Shown here in pieces: positions 17,740 to 25,772 of a DNA stretch of 64,000 nucleotides. The stretch spans positions 1-64,000 of the forward strand of contig NZ_JADDIU010000010.1 in NCBI RefSeq assembly GCF_016464375.1, given 5' to 3'. The position numbers and the translations under genes are program-made. The stretch's first letter is position 1. The number at the start of each line of letters is the position of its first letter. The DNA comes from Bacillus renqingensis. GTDB taxonomy: Bacteria > Bacillota > Bacilli > Bacillales > Cytobacillaceae. Below the pieces are notes generated by a model. It ran no database searches and was not told where the DNA came from. It saw only the letters and a list, made by a program, of their open reading frames with translations.

Positions 17740-18762
17740 GTGATTGAATTTGAAAATGTCATAAAGGAATTTCACCATAAGGGCAAGAAAATGACCGCCC
17801 TGCAAAATGTTTCTTTGAAAATAGAAAAAGGGGACATTTACGGCGTGATTGGCTATAGCGGGGCTGGGAAAAGTACGCTGCTGAGAATGGTCAATGCCCT
17901 CGAAGTGCCGACAGCAGGAAGAGTGCTGGTAAATGGAAAAGAGCTGGGGGCCTTAAAAACCTTAGAGCTTTCACAAGTAAAGAAAAACATCGGTATGATT
18001 TTTCAGCATTTTAATTTGCTTGAATCCAAGACCGTTTTTGAGAACGTGGCGCTTCCGCTTGTGTTAAATAAAGTCGATAAAGCCACTATTAAACAGAAGG
18101 TAAAGGAATTGCTGGAGTTTGTCGGGTTGGCAGATAAAGAAAACAGCTACCCTCGCCAATTATCGGGCGGGCAAAAGCAGCGTGTCGGCATTGCCCGGGC
18201 ATTGGTCACCAACCCGCAAATCCTGTTGTGTGACGAAGCAACGTCTGCATTGGATCCGAAAACGACGGTTTCTATTCTCGAACTGCTAAAACGGATTAAC
18301 AAAGAATTAAAGATCACAATTCTCATTGTAACTCATGAGATGGAAGTCATTCGTAAAATTTGCAACAAGGTTGCCGTAATGGAAAAAGGCCATGTGATCG
18401 AAGCTGGAGATGTTATAGATGTGTTTGGCCACCCCAAGCAGATGACGACAATAGAATTTGTCAAAACGGTTATACATGATGAGATTCCCCCGAGTGTGTT
18501 AGAGGAACTTAAAAGGGAAAAACGCAATAAACGAATCTATCAATTGAAGTTTTTCGGAAAAAATACTACGAAACCATTACTTAGCACCCTGTCGAAAGAG
18601 TTTGCTGTGGATCTGAACATTGTTTTTGCCAATGTCACGGAACTGCAGGGAACCACCTTAGGGATTTTCACCGTTGCCTTTTACGGAGAAGATTTGGAGC
18701 TTGAGCGTCTTTATCAATATATAGTAGAAAATGAGATTGCGGTAAAAGAGGTGATGGCATGA
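17740..18762 (+). CDS. metN: MetN-type ABC importer ATPase
   Basis: A 340-residue ATPase of the methionine uptake family. It has Walker A GYSGAGKS, GMIFQHFNLLESKTV, signature LSGGQKQR, Walker B ILLCDEATSALDP and VTHEMEV. Residues 265-340 form the C-terminal NIL (ACT-like) domain that in MetN senses methionine. The GTG start at 17740 is set by AAAGGGGGAGA; the ATG eight bases earlier runs into a stop. It is the first gene of metNIQ and overlaps metI by four bases. The leader lacks an S-box, so the ligand may be a methionine relative or other sulfur amino-acid derivative instead. Confidence 0.88.
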   Translation: MIEFENVIKEFHHKGKKMTALQNVSLKIEKGDIYGVIGYSGAGKSTLLRMVNALEVPTAGRVLVNGKELGALKTLELSQVKKNIGMIFQHFNLLESKTVFENVALPLVLNKVDKATIKQKVKELLEFVGLADKENSYPRQLSGGQKQRVGIARALVTNPQILLCDEATSALDPKTTVSILELLKRINKELKITILIVTHEMEVIRKICNKVAVMEKGHVIEAGDVIDVFGHPKQMTTIEFVKTVIHDEIPPSVLEELKREKRNKRIYQLKFFGKNTTKPLLSTLSKEFAVDLNIVFANVTELQGTTLGIFTVAFYGEDLELERLYQYIVENEIAVKEVMA

Positions 18763-19412
18763 ACAGCGTATCCACGGATTTAATCATACAATCCATCTAT
18801 GAAACTCTTTATATGGTATCCGTTTCCCTTCTGATTGGTACGCTAATTGGCGTTCCACTCGGCATTCTGTTGGTCATCACAAGGGCGAACGGCATTAAGC
18901 CAAAACGGATTTTTTTTACCTTGCTAAATGGTGTTATCAATATTGTCAGATCGGTCCCATTTATTATTTTACTGGTGGCGATTACACCATTAACAAGATT
19001 AATAGCTGGGCAAACATATGGCTCAACGGCTGCCATCGTGCCGTTGGTTGTCTATATCGCTCCGTTTATCGCTCGGTTGGTGGAAAATTCAGTACTTGAA
19101 GTTGGACCGGGGATTATTGAATTGGCAAAATCACTCGGGGCCTCGACGTTTCAAACCATCCGTTATTTTCTCATGCCGGAAGCACTCGGTTCTTTAGTGT
19201 TAACGATGACAACCGCCACCATCGGCTTAATCGGTGCTACTGCAATGGCAGGAACGATTGGCGGTGGCGGTATCGGCAGCTTGGCGATTACCTATGGCTA
19301 TGAACGATTTAACACGTTTGTCATTATCCTTACCGTTATTATTTTGATTATCATTGTCCAGATCATTCAGGGGATTGGTAACCGATTAGCAAAAAAATTA
19401 AGACATGAATAA
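18759..19412 (+). CDS. metI: MetI-type ABC importer permease
   Basis: A 217-residue membrane protein with five predicted helices. GTLIGVPLGILLV, RSVPFIILLVAITPLTR and PFIARLVENSVLEV are typical of MetI/MetP, and the EAA loop reads ELAKSLGASTFQTIRYFLMPEAL. Its ATG overlaps the metN stop, so translation is coupled. It forms the membrane pore of the importer as a homodimer. Confidence 0.9.
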   Translation: MNSVSTDLIIQSIYETLYMVSVSLLIGTLIGVPLGILLVITRANGIKPKRIFFTLLNGVINIVRSVPFIILLVAITPLTRLIAGQTYGSTAAIVPLVVYIAPFIARLVENSVLEVGPGIIELAKSLGASTFQTIRYFLMPEALGSLVLTMTTATIGLIGATAMAGTIGGGGIGSLAITYGYERFNTFVIILTVIILIIIVQIIQGIGNRLAKKLRHE

Positions 19413-19427
19413 AAGGGAGTAGAAAAG

Positions 19428-20255
19428 ATGAAGAAACTTGCCATTTTTTTTAGCATTTTGGCCTTGTTTACGCTCGTTCTTTCGGGCTGCGGAAAAGAGG
19501 AAAAATCGGCTGGGAAAGAAAAAACAACGATCAAAGTGGGAACTTCACCAGGACCGTATAGTGTACTGTTTGTAGATGCAATCAAGCCGATTTTGGAGAA
19601 AAAGGGTTATACGATCAAGCAGGTTGAGTTCAATGATTTACTGCAAGCGGATGTGGCCCTTGCCGATGGCGGTGTGGATTTGAATGTGGACCAGCATACT
19701 GCTTATATGGAAAACTTCAATGAAAATAAAAAGGCTGACCTCGTTAGTTTGACGCCGATTCCAACGGTTCCTGCGGGAATTTTTCCAGGAAAGAAAAAAT
19801 CGTTGGATGATATCGCAAAAGGTGATACCATTGGGATTCCGAACGATGCCTCCAATGCCGCAAGAGCCTATGCCCTATTGCAAAAGGCGAAATTAATTAA
19901 ACTAAAAGACGGCTTGGAGTTAATGAAGGCTACTTCCCAGGATATTGTGGAAAATCCATATAATTTAAAAATTGTCGAGATGGATTCCGCCCAGATCCCA
20001 AGATCGTTAGCTGATCTAGATTACGGGGTCATTCCGGGAAGTATCGTGTACTCTTCCAAGACGGATCCATCGACAAAGCTATTATCAGAAGATGTGCTGA
20101 AACACTTAGAATTAGTGGCCGTAACTAAGAAAGCCAACAAAAATACAAAATGGGCAAAAGCCGTGACTGCTGCCTATCATTCTAATGAATTTAAAGATTA
20201 CATGAAGAAACATAACAAAGATGACTATTGGTTTATCCCGGAAGAATTAAGATAA
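19428..20255 (+). CDS. metQ: MetQ-type substrate-binding lipoprotein
   Basis: A 275-residue NlpA-family lipoprotein. The signal ends in the lipobox VLSGC (Cys 21) and is followed by a Lys/Glu-rich linker. Family marks are KVGTSPGPYSVLF, VALADGGVDLNVDQHTAYME and IGIPNDASNAARAYALLQKA. It binds methionine or a related sulfur compound and presents it to MetI. GGGAGTAGAAAAG precedes the ATG. The M20 amidohydrolase 100 bases downstream suggests that the compound could be N-acylated. Confidence 0.88.
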   Translation: MKKLAIFFSILALFTLVLSGCGKEEKSAGKEKTTIKVGTSPGPYSVLFVDAIKPILEKKGYTIKQVEFNDLLQADVALADGGVDLNVDQHTAYMENFNENKKADLVSLTPIPTVPAGIFPGKKKSLDDIAKGDTIGIPNDASNAARAYALLQKAKLIKLKDGLELMKATSQDIVENPYNLKIVEMDSAQIPRSLADLDYGVIPGSIVYSSKTDPSTKLLSEDVLKHLELVAVTKKANKNTKWAKAVTAAYHSNEFKDYMKKHNKDDYWFIPEELR

Positions 20256-20270
20256 CCGTATTTTATGAAA

Positions 20271-20325
20271 GCCTGTGGGGCGTACGCGGGGGAAGGATTC
20301 CTCCAGCTCTGCATACCCCGCAGGC
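20271..20325. repeat. GC-rich nested hairpin after metQ
   Basis: GCCTGTGGGG (20271-20280) pairs with CCCCGCAGGC (20316-20325) with one G-T wobble, and an inner GGGGGAA/TTCCTCC stem has one mismatch. There is no T-run, so it is a poor terminator; it may stabilise the met mRNA or be a mobile palindrome. Confidence 0.5.
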
Positions 20326-20362
20326 CTCTTCAATAAGTTAGATAGAAAAGGGGAAATGGAAA

Positions 20363-21544
20363 ATGGGACTTTTGGTGAATGATGTGAATACGGCTTTAGC
20401 GGAAAGCTTTGACGAAATTGTTGGCTGGAGGCGGTATATGCACCAGTATCCGGAGCTTTCTTTTAAGGAAGAAAAAACAGCGCTGTTCATAAAGGAGAAG
20501 CTGCTCAGCTTTGGGCTGGAGGTAAAAACGAATATTGGCGGATACGGGTTAGTAGGGATTTTGAAAGGGGGCCAGCCGGGAAAAACGATTGCTCTGCGGG
20601 CTGATTTCGATGCTCTGCCCATTCATGATGAAAAAGAGGTTCCATATCAATCAAAAAATCCGGGTGTCATGCATGCCTGCGGCCACGACGGGCATACTGC
20701 GGCATTGCTGGGGACGGCAAAAGCGTTAAGCGGATTTCGCGAGCAGTTGAAAGGCAACGTGGTGTTTATTTTTCAACCGGCAGAAGAAACACCGCCAGGC
20801 GGAGCGAAATTCATGGTGGAAGAGGGTGTCCTCGACGGGGTGGACTATGTGTTCGGCGCCCACTTGGATTCGCAGACCCCTGTGGGTAAGGTCACAACAG
20901 GGAAAGGCTATCAAATGGCGGCGGTTGATAAATTCGCCATCACGATTCAAGGGAAAGGCGGGCATGGGGCACGACCGCATGATGCCGTCGACTCGATTGT
21001 TATCGCCAGTGAGATTGTCAACTCCTTACAAAAAATCGTCAGCCGCTCGGTTGACCCGTTAAAATCCGCGGTGGTTACGATTGGCGTGTTCCAAGCGGGA
21101 AGTGCCTTTAATGTCATTGCGGATAAAGCGGTCTTGGAGGGAACGGTCCGGACATTCGATGCCGCTGTCCGCAAGCAGGTAGAAGAGCGGATTCGCAGTA
21201 TTGTGGATGGGATTGTGTCTGCTTTTGGTGCGACTGCATCGATCGATTATTTAAACGGTTACCCGGCTCTATATAATCACCCGGAAGAAACAGAGACGGT
21301 AAGAGGTTTGCTTGTAGAGGAATTTTCGGAAGAGAATGTAGCGGAAATGGAACCATCTATGGGCGCAGAGGACTTCTCCTACTTTCTGCTTGAGAAGCCA
21401 GGCACCTATTTCCGAGCCGGCTCACAAAACGAAGATGAAGCCACACACTACCCACACCACCACCCAAAATTCGACATCGACGAACGCGCCCTATTAAATA
21501 TCGGCAGATCCTTTGTAAGGATAGTAGCACACTACTTAGTATAG
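20363..21544 (+). CDS. M20-family amidohydrolase (N-acyl amino-acid deacylase type)
   Basis: A 393-residue metallohydrolase of the HipO/AbgB/YxeP group. Metal-ligand motifs are HACGHDGH near residue 107 and EETPPGGAKFMVEEG; GKGGHGARPHDAVD marks the dimerisation domain, and the last His lies in HYPHHHPKFD. These enzymes remove acyl groups from amino acids, for example N-acetylcysteine or N-acetylmethionine. It follows metNIQ in the same direction across the hairpin at 20271, so it probably processes what that importer brings in. The spacer has GAAAAGGGGAAATGG just before the ATG. Base composition is slightly richer in GC than its neighbours. Confidence 0.87.
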   Translation: MGLLVNDVNTALAESFDEIVGWRRYMHQYPELSFKEEKTALFIKEKLLSFGLEVKTNIGGYGLVGILKGGQPGKTIALRADFDALPIHDEKEVPYQSKNPGVMHACGHDGHTAALLGTAKALSGFREQLKGNVVFIFQPAEETPPGGAKFMVEEGVLDGVDYVFGAHLDSQTPVGKVTTGKGYQMAAVDKFAITIQGKGGHGARPHDAVDSIVIASEIVNSLQKIVSRSVDPLKSAVVTIGVFQAGSAFNVIADKAVLEGTVRTFDAAVRKQVEERIRSIVDGIVSAFGATASIDYLNGYPALYNHPEETETVRGLLVEEFSEENVAEMEPSMGAEDFSYFLLEKPGTYFRAGSQNEDEATHYPHHHPKFDIDERALLNIGRSFVRIVAHYLV

Positions 21545-21563
21545 TATAGAAGATTTGAAGATT

Positions 21564-21608
21564 TGGTGTCAGGCACCATGTGAAAATTTCACATGGTGCC
21601 TGACACCA
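21564..21608. repeat. 45-bp perfect palindrome built from two TGGTGCCTGACACCA motifs
   Basis: Two 22-base arms are exact inverted copies with a single central base. Each arm holds the 15-base motif seen at 15641 and 23044 plus ATGTGAAA. The RNA or single-stranded DNA would fold into a very stable hairpin. TTTTC follows, so it could also terminate the amidohydrolase transcript. Confidence 0.85.
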
Positions 21609-21651
21609 TTTTCAATAGCGGGGTCATACCTCGCCTTAAGTTTATCGTATT

Positions 21652-21681
21652 AGCACCTGCTATTTTAGCGGGTGCTTTTAT
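21652..21681 (+). terminator. intrinsic terminator
   Basis: AGCACCTGC (21652-21660) pairs with GCGGGTGCT (21668-21676) with one mismatch around TATTTTA, followed by TTTATT. It closes the unit upstream of the L,D-transpeptidase gene. Confidence 0.7.
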
Positions 21682-21932
21682 TATTGATCAGAAATATAAA
21701 CAATTATAATTCAATACCTGATTTTTGCAGGTGAAATCAATTAAAAACAGCTTTGAACAAGCATGAATATTGGAATCTTGGCTTTTTTTGTTTGTCAAAA
21801 AGTTGCAGGGTAAGTCATCCGAATAATTCCAGCTTTGGGTCCTTGCTAAAAAAATATTAATAAAGTGAAATTAAATTAATCTAGCACTAGTGATAAAATA
21901 TAGGTGATCTAAAAAAGAGGGGAAAGAGGAAT

Positions 21933-23039
21933 GTGAAAAAAGTATTTGCACTCTTTGTGGCAGCGTTAGTTCTATTTACAGGCTTCCATATGAAGGATAC
22001 GGCTCATGCTACCACAAGCCAAACAAAGTATGTAACAGCCAGCACATTGAATGTCAGAAGTGGCCCAAGCACAAAGTACAAGGTGATTACAGCAGTTAAA
22101 AGGAATCAATCCGTGAGAGTTATACAAGTGAAAGGTTCTTGGAATAAAGTAACCGTTGGGAAGAAAACGGGTTGGGTGTCCGGTACGTATTTGACTGCTA
22201 AAAAACCAAAAACAACAACTACCAAATCAACCATCAAAACGATGTATGTAACAGCAAGTACATTGAATGTCAGAACTGGCCCAAGCACGAAATATAAGGT
22301 AGTTATAGCGGTTAAAAAGAATCAGTCCGTAAAAGTTACACAAAGTAAAGGCTCTTGGAGTAGAGTAACTATTGGGAAGAAAACGGGATGGGTGTCGAAC
22401 AAGTACTTATCTACAAAAAAGCCAGCAACTCCTAAGCCAAAAAACTTAGCAGTAGGTTTAAAAACAGTAGGAAAGAACAGGCAATTAATTCTTGTGACTT
22501 CTAACGGATACAATACGGCTTCCGCTGATATCCATACTTACGAGAAAAATTCTAGAGGAACATGGGTACAAGTTTTATCAACAAAGGGTCATATCGGAAA
22601 GTATGGATTTACCACAAACATGCGAGAAGGTGAAGCAAAGTCCCCAATAGGAAAATATACGATTGGAACAGCCTTCGGTCAAAAAGGAAATCCGGGGACA
22701 AAATTACCTTTCCGAAGTATCACAAGTGATGATGTTTGGGTAGATGATCCTAAATCCCCTCTCTATAACACTTGGCAATCTAGAAAGAAAACAAAAAACC
22801 GATGGAAAAGTGCTGAAAACATGAAGATAAAGGCATATACATATGGCTTTGTCATTAACTACAATACAAAACGAACTCCATATAAAGGAAGTGCAATCTT
22901 TTTCCATATTGGCAACAGCTATACACTAGGATGTACTGCAACATCAGAAGCAAATGTGAAGTCCATTCTTAAGTGGTTGGATCCGGCTAAAAACCCGGTC
23001 ATTATCCAAACTCCTATTAAGGAATTAACTAAATACTAA
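21933..23039 (+). CDS. secreted L,D-transpeptidase with two SH3b domains
   Basis: A 368-residue exported protein with a GTG start at 21933 served by GAGGGGAAAGAGG. The signal peptide ends near AHA (residue 26). Two near-identical SH3_3 cell-wall binding domains follow (about 32-88 and 103-160, each with ASTLNVR.GPSTKYKV and VGKKTGWVS or IGKKTGWVS), joined by Lys/Thr/Pro linkers. The C-terminal 200 residues fit the YkuD/ErfK L,D-transpeptidase fold, with His 325 and Cys 334 in HIGNSYTLGCTA as the active site. It should act on peptidoglycan outside the membrane, cross-linking it or attaching proteins. It is transcribed alone. Confidence 0.83.
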   Translation: MKKVFALFVAALVLFTGFHMKDTAHATTSQTKYVTASTLNVRSGPSTKYKVITAVKRNQSVRVIQVKGSWNKVTVGKKTGWVSGTYLTAKKPKTTTTKSTIKTMYVTASTLNVRTGPSTKYKVVIAVKKNQSVKVTQSKGSWSRVTIGKKTGWVSNKYLSTKKPATPKPKNLAVGLKTVGKNRQLILVTSNGYNTASADIHTYEKNSRGTWVQVLSTKGHIGKYGFTTNMREGEAKSPIGKYTIGTAFGQKGNPGTKLPFRSITSDDVWVDDPKSPLYNTWQSRKKTKNRWKSAENMKIKAYTYGFVINYNTKRTPYKGSAIFFHIGNSYTLGCTATSEANVKSILKWLDPAKNPVIIQTPIKELTKY

Positions 23040-23222
23040 CGGAGGTGCCTGACACCATCTAGCTTTTATTTATGTATAGCCGGGATGGCTAAGAGGGATA
23101 AATTCCATCGCGGTGAAGAACTCGTGATATTAATCGCAAATGGGAGTCTTAAAGCTAAATTCAGCATGGGGTATGGTGTCTAAAAAGTTCAGTGGGACAA
23201 GGGACCAGTTTCTTTGTCCCGA
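23040..23222. other. intergenic with repeat fragments
   Basis: Holds the palindrome GGTGCCTGACACCA (23044-23057), an AGCTTT/AAAGCT inverted pair spaced about 90 bases apart, and a GGGACAA/TTGTCCC hairpin (about 23192-23220) at the end of the yitT gene. No ORF or T-run terminator was found. Confidence 0.5.
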
Positions 23223-24095
23223 CTAATGAATATCTTGCTTTTTAAAACTGCCGCCTCTCACTTCTGCTACGTCATACACGGTAACAAATGCACTTTTATC
23301 AATTTTGTAAATAATTTCTTTCATTTTGCTTTCTTCCAAGCGGTTGATGACACAAGTAATTTCTTTGAATTTTTCACTGGAGTAAGCACCTTGCACGAGA
23401 TTGAAGGTGGCGCTCCGGCCTAAACGGTCTCGGATCGTCTCGACCATTAATTCTGGTTGACTTGTGATAATTTTAAAGGTTCTCGAACCGCTTAAGCCTT
23501 CTTCCACGATATGAATCATTTTAGAAGCGATAAAATAGGCAATGCCCGAAAGAATAGCCCCTTGAAAACCAAATACTGTGGAGACAACGATAAACACAAA
23601 TATGTTTAAGAATAAGATAAAATCGCTGGTTCCGAAAGGCATCTTTCGTGAAAGCAGGACGGCTAACATATCAATGCCATCTAATGCTCCACCGTTACGC
23701 AAGGCCAATCCCATCCCAAAACCGATGATTATACCGCCAACTACAGTAACTAACAAGGTGTCCCCTTGAATAATGGTTGGTACATGATGCATAAGGCTCG
23801 TCCCGATCGCAAGTGAGGCAATACCAATAACGGAGAAAATAGCAAAACTTTTTCCAATTTGTTTATACCCTAAAAATATGAATGGGAGATTCAGTACGGT
23901 AATTAGAATGCCCAGCGGCAGTCCGCTCAATTTTGAAGCAACGATACTTAGACCCGTCACCCCGCCGTCTGATACTTTGTTTGGGATCAACACTGCTTCC
24001 AGGCCATAGGAGGCAATAAATCCGCCAATTATTACCAATATTATCCGTATCACCATCATATAGTTCGTTTCCTTTTGCTTCGAATTTGTACTCAT
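23223..24095 (-). CDS. YitT-family membrane protein (DUF161 + DUF2179)
   Basis: A 290-residue protein with five predicted helices. The N-terminal region has the YitT pattern GLEAVLIPNKVSDGGVTGLSI and GFGMGLALRNGGALDGIDMLAV. A soluble C-terminal DUF2179 domain (about 215-285) reads RTFKIITSQPELMVETIRDRLGR, then ITCVINRLEESKMKEII. The molecular function of the family is not established; a transport role is suspected. The ATG at 24095 follows GAGGAAAAAG on the reverse strand. Confidence 0.85.
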   Translation of the reverse strand: MSTNSKQKETNYMMVIRIILVIIGGFIASYGLEAVLIPNKVSDGGVTGLSIVASKLSGLPLGILITVLNLPFIFLGYKQIGKSFAIFSVIGIASLAIGTSLMHHVPTIIQGDTLLVTVVGGIIIGFGMGLALRNGGALDGIDMLAVLLSRKMPFGTSDFILFLNIFVFIVVSTVFGFQGAILSGIAYFIASKMIHIVEEGLSGSRTFKIITSQPELMVETIRDRLGRSATFNLVQGAYSSEKFKEITCVINRLEESKMKEIIYKIDKSAFVTVYDVAEVRGGSFKKQDIH

Positions 24096-24170
24096 TCTTT
24101 TTCCTCATTTCAAGACTTTTCAATTTCACACTATTCCTATCATTAATGTTAGCATATTTTTTTTAGATTA

Positions 24171-24185
24171 TGATAATGATTAAGA
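24171..24185. promoter_or_regulatory. Fur/PerR-like box
   Basis: TGATAATGATTAAGA matches the 7-1-7 inverted repeat TGATAATNATTATCA at 12 of 14 positions. It lies 75 bases upstream of the yitT start. A match this short in AT-rich DNA can arise by chance. Confidence 0.3.
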
Positions 24186-24199
24186 TCTGAGAGGAGGAA

Positions 24200-24616
24200 G
24201 GACTCGAATTTTGTCATGCAGGTGAGAAATGTTGTCTGTTGACAGGATTGTCTTATGAAAAACTGCATGCCTATTCAACTGAAGAGGATAGTTTGAAAGC
24301 GGTGGAAGTAGCTGGTCATATGTTGCGTCAAGAAATGGTTACCCGTGTGATTATCACCGGTGTCACTCCGCCGTCAGCAGGTGCGGATAAGCAAGTGATT
24401 GGAAATATATATTTAGAAGGAGAACAAACTTTCTACAGCGCCATGCCATACAATGGTAAAAATTTTTCCGGTACTGGGGTCTTATTTGCGTCTGTGCTCA
24501 TGGGCAGCATGATGCGTGGAGATGACTTGAAAAATGCGATTCAACAGGAAGCGGAGTTTCTTACAGCACCATTTATGATGCCAGCCTGGAGGAAATTCCG
24601 GAAGTGGAAGGAGTAA
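24200..24616 (+). pseudogene. pyridoxine/pyridoxal kinase remnant (C-terminal half)
   Basis: The frame 24239-24616 gives 125 residues matching the C-terminal half of a PfkB/ThiD-like vitamin B6 kinase: an ACLLTGL-like segment (here CCLLTGLSYEK), VTRVIITGVTPP and the nucleotide-binding loop NFSGTGVLFASVLMG, where the family has GTGDLFA. Asp in that loop, the catalytic base, is Val here. The N-terminal 130-150 residues are missing, and in-frame codons upstream do not resemble the family. Both the truncation and the lost catalytic residue indicate a dead gene. Confidence 0.65.
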
Positions 24617-24813
24617 ATTTTGAAAAGTATTTGGGGATGTGGCTGGAAACGTGAATACGTGGCTTTTTTTGTGGCTTTTAGGAATTTATTCACAATTTAA
24701 AGCATCAACACCCTATACGCAAAGCTGCTAAAATAGTATACTTTTGCTAGTACAATAGAAACGGCTCTCTCAAGGGCGGTCTGGCTCATCCCCGGTGAAA
24801 GGGGGTGATGCAT

Positions 24814-24894
24814 ATGACAGTATTTGAAGCTTTGTCACTGATGATAGCTTTCGGCGCACTCATTGCGATACTGTCACAAGACAAAAAGAAATAG
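24814..24894 (+). CDS. holin-like toxin peptide, type I toxin-antitoxin (26 aa)
   Basis: A 26-codon gene too short for usual gene callers. The peptide begins MTVFEALSLMIAFGALIAIL and ends in QDKKK: a short membrane helix with a charged tail, as in the holin-like toxin family related to BsrG and TxpA. AAAGGGGGTGAT is an excellent ribosome binding site eight bases before ATG 24814. The flanks match what I recall of such loci: CTCTCAAGGGCGGTCTGGCTC upstream and two hairpins downstream. In this family an antisense RNA overlapping the 3' end silences the toxin; its promoter should lie on the reverse strand between 24895 and 25010, but I could not fix it. Confidence 0.75.
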   Translation: MTVFEALSLMIAFGALIAILSQDKKK

Positions 24895-24930
24895 ACCATC
24901 CTTGAGACCTCACACGTTTGAGGATGGTCT
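24893..24930 (+). terminator. hairpin at the 3' end of the toxin gene
   Basis: AGACCATCCT (24893-24902) pairs perfectly with AGGATGGTCT (24921-24930); the stop codon lies in the first arm. Only ATTTCTC follows, so it may be an RNA-stability or antisense-interaction element more than a terminator. Confidence 0.65.
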
Positions 24931-24981
24931 ATTTCTCAACCATAGAGCCAGTGCCACTCTTTGAGCGGCGACTATTGTACA

Positions 24982-25018
24982 AGACCGTGAGTGTTGCGAG
25001 CACTTGCGGTCTCTTTTT
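24982..25018 (+). terminator. intrinsic terminator of the toxin locus
   Basis: AGACCG (24982-24987) pairs with CGGTCT (25007-25012), with an inner AGTG/CACT stem, followed by CTTTTT. Confidence 0.75.
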
Positions 25019-25127
25019 ACTTTACGTACCTCTTACCCTTTTTATAACACATTTAATCACTGATTACAATAAAAGTGTACAAAGTGATGTGATGGGGAGA
25101 AGGTTCAAGACCAATGGAGATTAACCC

Positions 25128-25213
25128 GTTCATTTGCCTGCAAAGATGCCTGGGCTGCTGATTTTGTCAAGATACCATTAGAGGGAATCAGCATATAAAG
25201 CAGGCAAATGAAC
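25128..25213. repeat. nested inverted repeat of unknown nature
   Basis: GTTCATTTGCCTGC (25128-25141) and its exact inverse GCAGGCAAATGAAC (25200-25213) enclose a second pair, GCTGATT near 25156 and AATCAGC near 25186. No ORF is inside. It could be a structured RNA or a miniature element; no target duplication was obvious. Confidence 0.6.
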
Positions 25214-25308
25214 CTTTTGCGGGAAGGGGTTTTCCATTTATCTCTAAAACACAAGAATGCGTTTTCTGGCGGCACATGTTTTCCGGTAAAAATGGAATTG
25301 TGAACCTT

Positions 25309-25654
25309 TTATGCTTCGGCTTTCATTTGCATTCGTAAGTTTTCATTGGTCAACACTTTTAGCATAGGAATAAATAAGCTTACATTTGCCAAAGCGGCTA
25401 AAAGAAAAAAGGTCTGTACCCCTAACCATTGAGAAATCATGCCTGCAAGCAAGGTGCCCAGTGCAAGCGTCCCCCCATCCTACCAATCGATACGCGGAGT
25501 ACACGCGTCTCAACAGTTCATTCGGCACCATGCTTTGGCAAATGGAGTTAACTGCTACGTTCCAGATGCCGCCGCCGAACCCTCCTATAAATATGGCGAT
25601 GCCCACGAGGAAAACATTCGTGGTGATGCCGGGAGTAAGCAGCATGACGATCAT
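25309..25654 (-). pseudogene. MFS transporter C-terminal remnant with frameshift
   Basis: The reverse strand encodes MIVMLLTPGI, VGIAIFIGGFGGGIWNVAV and VPNELLRRVYSAYRLVGWG, a major facilitator C-terminal half. After a run of six G residues near 25480 the frame shifts and continues GTLALGTLLAGMISQWLGV to a stop at 25309. The N-terminal half is absent. Both defects indicate an inactive remnant. Confidence 0.75.
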
Positions 25655-25709
25655 TTGATGAGCTAATTTGTAGGTAGGAATAATTCAGGAAATATTTTAA
25701 AAAAGATAA

Positions 25710-25738
25710 TTGACTGGAATTTTATAAGGATTTATAAT
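25710..25738 (+). promoter_or_regulatory. sigma-A promoter of the lacI-type gene
   Basis: TTGACT (25710-25715), 17 bp, TATAAT (25733-25738). The operator at 25746-25757 begins seven bases downstream, over the likely transcription start. Confidence 0.75.
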
Positions 25739-25745
25739 AAGGTTG

Positions 25746-25757
25746 TTAACCGGTTAA
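25746..25757. promoter_or_regulatory. operator O1 for the LacI-family regulator
   Basis: TTAACCGGTTAA is a perfect 12-bp palindrome with the central CG typical of LacI-family sites. Its surroundings (TGTTAACCGGTTAAGCAAA) recur inverted at 26870-26881, which indicates autoregulation and control of the downstream operon by the same protein. Confidence 0.8.
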
Positions 25758-25772
25758 GCAAAAGGAGAAAAC

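Noticed and set aside
25439..25666. Forward frames over the MFS remnant
   Set aside because: The reverse strand carries recognisable MFS segments; the forward frames are shadows.
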